Part shown: positions 1 to 9,000 of the stretch, piece after piece
Position numbering within the stretch: position 1 is the first letter of the stretch
Layout: each line of letters starts with the position of its first letter
Origin: Puniceicoccales bacterium
Lineage (GTDB): Bacteria; Verrucomicrobiota; Verrucomicrobiia; Opitutales; JAIRLG01
Length of the DNA: 15,945 nt
NCBI GenBank assembly: GCA_031255915.1
Contig: JAIRRP010000048.1
Span: 1 to 15,945, forward strand
Direction of reading: 5' to 3'
Position numbers and translations under genes: made by a program
Notes under the pieces: generated by a model
The model's input: only the letters and a program-made list of their open reading frames with translations
Told to the model about the DNA's origin: nothing
The model's database searches: none

Positions 1-3000
1 TTCCGTTTCTTCTTCTTCTGAATTCTTGGCATAGAGAGCACCGTTGCGGCTTGAGTATTGAAGGCCGTTTTTGGAAAATTGCAGTGGCGAGGTTGGGCTG
101 ATGGAACCATCCAGATTCATACGATAGAAGACGCCATGTGTGTCGGGATTAGAGAGGCTGCTCATGTCGCTTATGGAGAGCGATTCATTGGATGAGGCGA
201 TGACCTTAACACTATCGCCTACTTCAGCTGCGATGAAAGGGGTTTCTCCGCAGGAAAATGAGTAAAACCCTTCTTTGGCTAGAGAGCTTTCAGAACTGTT
301 CGTGTTATTAGACTCGGTTGCATGCCATGTGAGGTTTGTAATGGGGAAAATGGCGGAAGAAAAGATATTTTCTGCGATGTTGAGTTGGCGATTGCTCTTT
401 TGAATCATGCTGTAGCCGACGCCGTTGCTGGCGATATCTTTAAGTTGTTCTATGATGTCCAATACCGCGCCGGTGTAGAATGAAGTTTTGGGATTGAAAT
501 CGCCTTGCTCTACTTGGATGGCTTGATAAGCCGGTGCTTGGGAATTGGTGTCATTTCTATTCCAGTCGGCGACCAAGCTCTGGAGCTTTTTCAGAAGTTC
601 TTGTGAGTTATCCTGGTCCAAGATACCTTCTCCAAAGAGAAGAGTGGTTTTGTTTTGCCCCAGGATGAGGTTGGATACGGCGTAGTATTTGTACACCTCA
701 TTGATGATGCTCGCTATCGTGTTGTCGTCGAATGCTTCGCCGGAATCTTTTTTGAGAAGTGCCTTGTCGCGGATGAGCACTTGCATTTGGGAGATATCGT
801 CTACGGAGAAGTTCGTGGTGAGATTGCGGTTATGGTTGAAGGAGCTCTGTAGAGCTGTTTCAAATTGCAGGACATCGTCTAGGTCTCCTTTTGTGAAGGA
901 GGTGCCGTTGGACTTTTGGGCGAGTGATGTAGTGGAGATGTTAGACTGTTCTTGTACCTTAAAGGGTAGGCCATTGTTGCTCTGGCTCGTCAAGACGTCA
1001 TAGATGGCCTTTCGGAGCTCTTCATTGCGTTCGTATTGGACGTGATAGGGATCTTCGTAGGATTTGTAGTTGGTGATGTCCTCATAGAGGCTCTGGATGT
1101 AGAGATCCATGTTATTGACGGTCATTATGTCGCCTTTGATGATAACCGTTTTATCTCCGTAGTCGACGTCAGTGTCCTCGATCTTGTAGACCTGAATATT
1201 TTCGTTGGAGGCTTGCATTTCCATCGCGACGTCGGTGTCGACTATGGAGAATGTTTTTCCTCCATCGATGGAAATAAGTTTTTGATTTTGGAGAGTTTTA
1301 AGGCTGCTTATGAGTCCTCGGGCATTGTGTCGCCAGTGGGGATTTTGTTTTAGTAGTTTTTGTATTTCGATGAGAATGGTCGTGTATTGACCATTATTGG
1401 TGATATACTCCTTCAGTGTCGCTGCAATGCCAGAGCCATCGTAAGTGGAGGTAATGCTGCCGATTTTATTCATGGCATCAGTGGTCTTGATGTACTGCTT
1501 AATCTTGTTTGCTGCCAATACATTATTAGAGTTGTGATCTAATCCGGGTCTTATGGTGCCATGCAAGAAGGCCAGACTCTTGGCGTAGCGTCCAGGAAGT
1601 GTGATATCGGAAAAGAGTGTCTTCTGGGCCGGTTCTAACCTTCCTGAGACTTGGTACATCAGGGGTGTTGGTACCTTATAAAGATCATTCTCATCACGAG
1701 GATAGTAGCTCTGGAAGAGATGGGTCAGTGCATCGAAAGCTTCGATGCAGGCGTACTGATCTTTTGTAAAATCACCGAATATTCCCAGCCGATGTTTGAG
1801 CGTTGTTCCAATGGAGGTGGGGGAATAATTTTGTTTCTTACTGGAGAGAGTATTAGAGCTCCAAGCGGCACTGTGGTTTTCGTTCGAAAACGTCCATGCT
1901 TCGACGTAGTCGTGTATCTCTTTTATGTGATCTCTGGCGGATGACGACCAGCTGGTGTTGGAGGATTCGGCTGCTAAATTTTCCCGAAATGACTTGAATG
2001 AATCGGGATTGACGCGCCAGTCATGGGATTCGAGTTCATATTGACATAGAATATCGTAGACCTTTTCCAGTTCCTTCGCCAAAGAGGCCATGAGGAAGAA
2101 TTTTTCCAGAGTGACTAGGGAATCGAATTGCTTTTTGTAGAGGCTTTTCGTTTCATTGGCGAGAGAGGAATTATCGGTAACTTGTGTACAGTAGGTCTTT
2201 AATTGGTCGATGATTTTCTGGATGGCTTCCGAATTGTAGCGTTGCTGACTAGCGGTATCTAAGCTGCGATAATAATCGATTTCGCTCTGTAGGTTGGTTT
2301 GTGCTTGGGTGATATTTTTTAGGAGAACGCGGGAGATGCTGTTGCTGCCTGAGGAAAATACGGTGTAGAGGTCTTTGAGCTCCATGTAGGCCTTGGGGAG
2401 AGTGTAGCTTAAGGTGTTGCCCGCTGTTTCGAACGTGACGTGGCGGAAATTGCGAGAGGGATCGGATGATAGGGTATCGTCCATGAGATTATCCGTAATG
2501 GTTGTGGCTGTATTTTGTTTAACATCCCAGCCAGAGGGGAAGGGGAAAGAGCTTACGCTTTTCCCTTGGTTGATGTAGGTTTGGAACTGATAGCGCAGTT
2601 GCTGCTGCGTCAGATCCACGATGTGGTTGTACCATGTGCAGAGGGCGGTGACGTAGATGTCGTTGCTGGCCCGATCCCGGAGGGCATAGACGGCGATTTT
2701 GTTCCGTATCGCCTCCAGTAATATCTCTATGGGTTGATAGCGAAGATCGTTTTCCTCCTGTGAAGGGGTGGAACTTGTCTGGATCTCGCTAAAGGCATTT
2801 TCTAGATATTTTGAGATATTGCTGTCGCCGGTGCAGGGAAGGTTATCGAGTAAAACCCTGGCCGTGATCCATTCGTTTTCCGCCAATGCGCCGCGAGATG
2901 GTTCGCTGAAGGGTGCGATGGGATCCAGTGCGATATAGGGATTGTTGGGGTCCAGGCCTTTGTAGTTGGCCAAAATATTGCCTTCCAGTTCGAATCCCGG

Positions 3001-6000
3001 ACGCTTTGGCAGCGAGGGTAGGGCGTCGATGGTAGGGTCGAGTATCTGGTAGCCATTGAAGTAGTTCAGGACATTGTTCTTTATCGTCGTTATTTCCTGA
3101 ATACCTCCGCAGTTGAAGGATCCTAATTTGCTGATGACGGCTTCTAATGAGGCGGCATTGGTGCGCCAATCGAAACAAGCGGCCAGTACGTTGCTGATTT
3201 TGGCTTCCAGCATGTTGCGGAAGAGCTTCATACGCGTCTTATCCGCTATGTTTACTATATTATCTAGCACGCCTACTACATTCGTTATGACATCTTTTAA
3301 CGGCTTAAAATAGGTGTTGATGTTTAAATTGTCTGCAGTGCTGAATCTTAATCTACCTGCGACATTGGATAATGCCTGGAGTTTATCGGTATTTTCTCTA
3401 TCGCTGAGATAGGCTTGGAAGGCGATTGCAAATTCACTAATGGTGTTCTGTAGTCCGAGTCCGGGATTGTCGGAAGCGGAAAAAAAGTGACATACTCTGT
3501 CTACCTCGTTGGCAAGCGTCTGGAAATCGCCTTTTCCCATGTTGGAATCGATGCTATCGACATTTAAATTACTTACGTCAGTGTTTAATTGTCCAAGTAA
3601 CGCGTTGAGACCATCGGATTTGGTTAGGAAATCGGTTTTCTGTAAATCGGAAAAGAGGCTCATGAAGCTGTTCATGTGCGTCTTGACAGCTGCCAAGGCA
3701 TCCTTGATGCCTTGGGTAACGGTGTTATAGGTTGTTTCTGTTGCTCCGGCCATATCTCGAGCTTTTGCGAACCATTTTGCGATGACATTTCTGGTAATAG
3801 AGTGAAGTGTGCCATTTCCTGGTCTATCAACCCATGTTCCCCAGGTGCAACAATGCCCCCCCCGAGAATGGTACTTGCCGCCGTGATTGCAATCATTCCA
3901 GCCATCCCAATTTCCTGAGCCAAACTCATTTACATTGACCTGACAATATTCTTTAACTTGAGAAATGCTATTACTCTTGTTTCTTAAGAGATCATAAAGC
4001 CGATTTAGATCTTTTATCATCCCATTTCCGAACCCACTCCAGCGTTCATTTACCTGAGTACTTGCCTTGTTCGTCTCTCCGCGCATTCCTCGTGGGTGTC
4101 CCTCACCAATGCTGGCAGTGCCCCAAGACGTGAACCTTGTATCGCGACATGTCCAGTTGCCATCACCACTACGAGCACTTTTCACGTCCTCCCAATTATT
4201 ACCTCCCTTTGATTTGAAAAGATTGGCTACTTTGGGGGCGAGGTAGGTATCTATGTCATTGGCATAGAGCACGCCATTTGTGACGCTCTTGCCTGTGGCG
4301 ACGGCCGTAAAGGGAGTATCGGCAATGGTTCCAGGTGCGTTAGGGATATTGAAATTAACTATGTCGGCGAGCGAGATGGGGATATCGCCATCATTTGCAT
4401 CGTAAATCGTCGTGCCGTAAGAATTTTGCAAATGCGGATCGTAATGGAGGCCACTGGTCGATAGGGTGGATACGGGAAACATTTCGCTCGGCTCTAGACA
4501 AGATTCGTAAGAGGATGTGAGGCTCGGCAGATCGGCATTCAAGGAGGTGGCCGATTCGGCAGCTTTGTTCAGATCGCTCGTCGTGAAGAAAGTCAGCCGT
4601 TGGCCCACTTGGTAGATGGGGATATTGAGGTATTGCTGGATGGATGTCAGGAATTGGCGAATGGGATGTTTGGGAGACAGATTCTGGAATTCCGCATAGG
4701 AGAAATCGGAAAGTATCCCTTCACCTTCGAGGCCGAAGGCGCCGGTGACCCGTTCTTTCCGAATAGCATCTTTAAAATACTTGGCAGCGGTGTTCCAGCG
4801 AGCTATGATGTCGGCACCATCGATGTCGGCCCAATAGGTGCCATCGCGGCTTTCTTGAATTTGCTTTGTGTGGACATCGTAGCGATAGTAGTAATTCTGC
4901 TCCACGGCCGACAATGAGGGGTCTTTGACGAGGAGATGGAGCTGATTCAGTTCGCCGTCGAACCAGAGGTAAGTACCTTTTGGGGAGAACAGTGCGAATT
5001 GACCACTGCCCGATGACGTTTGGAAGTATTGGTTCTCCGTATCGGTGATGCGCTGATCATCGGCGTAATACTTCAGGTTTGTTTCGGTGGAAATGAAATT
5101 GTCGTTCGTGGTTTTATAATAGGCTCCATCCGGCGATTTATTTCCCGAACTGTCATAGTGCGCTTCATCGGCGATTTGGATACCCTTATAATCGACGTTA
5201 GCGCCCAACATCACGTGACTAGTGGAGACATAGCTTTGATCGAATTTCTTCAAGTAAAGTACGGTATTCTCCTCGGGAGTACCGCCGAATGCCGTATAGG
5301 TTTCCGTTTTGCGGTAAAATTTAGTAGGGTCAGTGACTTCCACTTCATTAGAAGAAGTGTAGAATTGAGTGCTATCCGTTACGGGTACATAGAGTCCCTC
5401 CGTAGAGATCACGTAGGCGTTATTCTTCGACGTCGTTTCGATAAATCCCGCCTGGCGCTCGTAGAATTTGGTTATCTCGCTGATACGCTCCCAAGTATCA
5501 TCCACAGAGGCACCTTCATGGAGGGAATCAATTCGCAGTAAATGGTCGATACCTTCACCTTTATTGACCTTTATGAGATTCCCCTGGGCGGATTCTACGT
5601 ACTTGTAGCCGAAATTAAAGCGTTTGCGAAGGTCTACCGTGAGCCCATCGATCTCCTGGTAATGAAAAGCGTTATCGATCGAATAGAATTGCTCATCCTC
5701 TCCTTTGATAAAGGTTCCTTCAGGGTCGGTCGTGTAGAGGTCTTGGTAGTAGTCGGGTGTCTGGTAATTTTCTTCTGCATCCACGATGATGGTGGTGCCG
5801 TTATCATCGAATCCGCAGAGGAACTCTTTCCGGGGATAGAACTTACCGTTGTCCCCATAGACATAGAGAGCTGCGTCACTCTCATCCGCATAGCTGCTGG
5901 AAGCTTCTGTGGTTTCAATATAACCATAGAGATAGGTTACATTATCAGATGGTTCCTGGAGCACTCCAGTACCTTCGTCGACGTAACCTTCCTCGACGTC

Positions 6001-9000
6001 GGATAGGTTGTAATAGTTGTTACCTATTTTTAAGAAATAGCTTTCAGGATTTGCCTGTAGCTCTTTGGAAGTGCTTGAGGCCGTTTGGACGAGAGTATAT
6101 TTTTCAAAGTAATCGGGAATAGCTACGGCGTTGGACTCGGATTCAACCGTGTCCTTCACGTAGTAATGGACGTCGACCTCAGAGGTTTTGGATATGAAAG
6201 ATACGGTATTTTCTTCCAATAGGTCTTCTTCCTCTCTGTCTTCATATTTGTATTCAAGATTTGTAATTTCAATCCAATGCGCTTCGCCCTGGCTCTCGTT
6301 CATGTCATAGCAGATGGTGAGTGAATCTATCGCTACGTAGTCAGCGTCTGTGCCGGTGTTTCCTATTTTAACGTAATCGCTATAATCGTTTTCTTCGTAA
6401 GAGCTCGTGTCAGTATTATAGTTGTAACGTTGCGTCATGTCGATTTTCGTAGTCCTATCATCACCGACAAAGAACCCTACGTATGTACTTTCTTTATCAT
6501 AGTATTCCTTTGGTTTTTTGACTGTGACTTTGTCATCAACGGCGTTCGCGAGAAGCTTTTCTTCGATCGAAGTTATTGATGCCTGGCGGCTATACCTTGT
6601 GAAGTAATCGACGACTACTTTATTCCCATTGACATCTATCGCTATAGTTGTTTCTTCCCCTTTAGTAATCGTAATATTACCACTTTCTGTTTCGACCAAA
6701 AGTGATGGCGATTCATTTTCGTTCTCGCTGTCAATATAGGTGATATGGCATTTCTTCCATATTGTTCCGTTTTCAGCTTTGATGTACGTATTTTCGTTAG
6801 AAAATTTATAGTAGTCGTCGATTGTATATGCCCTGACGTAATCGCCGGCATCGTCTTCTGTGTACTCGTACTCGATGTAGTAAGCGCCGACGTCGGAGAC
6901 GGGGTAAAGCTTTTCGTCATCGCCCAGAACATATTCCATATCACTCACGGATGTTTTTTTCTCGTAAATCTCTGTATCGGGTTCCAAAGTAAATTCATTG
7001 GATCCGTTATGACCCAAAGGTGCCTGAATGTAGTAGCCATCGCCGGAGGCATCCTCGAAGTACCAATGCACTTGCGAGCTCTCTAAAAAGGAACCATCTG
7101 ACATGAGCCGATAAGTATTTTCATTATCGGGCTCGGGCATATAAAGCAGCGGTCTATTGTCAGCATCATATTGATAAGCATCCGATGGGAAATAGCCCCG
7201 TTGGTAATCCGATTCGGGATTAGGGATGAGGATATAGTCCGATTGAAGTTTGATGTAAGCATCGAACGTCAATCCCTCTTTGGCATACGCTTGCCCACCA
7301 TCTGCCCCATCTGTTCCCCATACGAAGTTACCGTTTTCATCCTTTATATAGGACAGATCATAACGCGTGGCATCTTCGGCGACCGTTATAGGATCTTGGT
7401 CAACGTCGGGTTGAAAATATATCGAAGCTCCCAAGAGATTCACGTAACCACCATTCGAAGTCGCGACAAACGTACCTTTAATATCATTTTCATAGGAAGC
7501 CTGCAGAGCATAGCGCGTCACTTCTGAAACCCCGTAAGAAGCTGTATCGACGGATATTTTATTGGAAGCAGAGGGAACGTCGTAGAAAATATTCTCGAAA
7601 AGGACGTAATTACCAGAAGCATCTTCCACGTACCGTCCCTCCTCAAATCGGTAACGGGTTTCCGACGAATCGAGAGAGAGGTCCACCCCTTTGGTCGTGA
7701 AAAATGAGGTAAATTCAGATCTGGTGACGTAATGATTATTTTCCGTGCGCAGATATTCACCGGCATCGGAGCGAACATAGCTGGCCGCCGATGCATTGAC
7801 ATTGTAGAATGCCAGCGTCTGTAGGTAAGTTTTCGTAATACCACCATCCGTGGAGATATAGAATCCCTCGCTCTGCGTCCGGTCATAATAAGCGCTACCG
7901 GCTAATACATACTCGTAATCGCTAATATTTCCTGAGGAGTAAAGTTGGTAATTCGTGTTAAGGGTATATCTCTGTGTAGTCGAAAAAGGTTTTTCGTCGT
8001 AAAATGTGATGGGACTCAAGGTTCCAGAGGAATTTTGCTCATAGGGAAGAAGTTCCGTAACTTCGTCATTGATGACAATGTACATCCCGTCGTCATTGCT
8101 TACAGTGGCCTTGTCATCCGCATGCCGTACCCATAGTCCAGAATCAGAGAGCGTGAGAATACCATTCGGGACACTGGCATAAATTTGAACATCGCTTTTC
8201 AGATGATAGGTACCTTTCGTAGAGCGGTAGTAGATCTGATCTTCCCTAAGTTTAGATTGTTGAACGATATCCATGTCAACTTCCGACGGAGCGAAAATAA
8301 GATCATTGGAAAGTTCTCCGTAATTGCTGAAAACATGCTCCAGCAGGACAGTCTTTTCAAAAAATTCCTTCTGGGCGATGAGCGAGCGAAAGTTAATCCA
8401 GTCCAACGTTCGTAACATGTCGACGACATGTTGTAATTGCTGACATTGGTTGGAGAGAATTTGCGCTATGTAGCGATTGGAATCCGCCGTTCTCCATCCG
8501 ATGACGAGATCGGAAAATTCCTTCGCAAGGGCTTGTATGAGTTTAAAAAGTTTCAAAAATTCCTCTTCAGAAGAAGGCCTAACGCCATTTTGGCATTTTA
8601 TGAGAATTTCAGCTAAACTTTGGCCAAAAAAATCTTCATGTAATCTGAGCAGTCCCTTATCATTCTCGTCGACAAAACCATTGCTTCGAGAAACGCGTTC
8701 GAGCGCTATGTCGATTTGATCACAACGGTCTACAAAGACGATGGAATCATCTTGAGAAGGCTTATAAGCCTTGAGCGTTGCGACGATGAATTCAGCGTAC
8801 TGTTTCCATTCACTTCCATGATTCTGTTCAATGGTGCCCAATTGTGCCAACAACTGTCCCGCTACACCTTCAACATGGCTAGCATCGGACCAATCCACTG
8901 GGTCTTCCTCATAAACTTCAACGAGTTGCCGTAATGTTTGATCTGCGTCATGGTAAGAATTTACTGTGTTTTTGAAATCAGCTAGATTGATTTTAACATC

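Noticed and set aside
3672..3929. Minus-strand 85-codon frame overlapping the giant gene, with a plausible hydrophobic start (MSLAQEIGMAGM...)
   Set aside because: It begins right after a TAA and has no Shine-Dalgarno. Only its first part looks protein-like and the remainder is Gln/Pro-rich noise. It is the frame a one-G loss in the poly-G tract would enter, so it is noted there instead of as a gene.
5020..6006. Two adjacent plus-strand open frames of 173 and 154 codons opposite the giant gene
   Set aside because: They are in exact antisense register with the giant frame. Such mirror frames open wherever the sense gene avoids TTA, CTA and TCA codons. Their translations show no family features and they have no convincing ribosome binding sites.
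8401..8440. Inverted repeat acatgtcgacgacatgt near 8417-8433 as a regulatory operator
   Set aside because: It is a short near-palindrome inside the coding sequence of the giant gene, with no promoter context; chance occurrence in 11 kb is likely.
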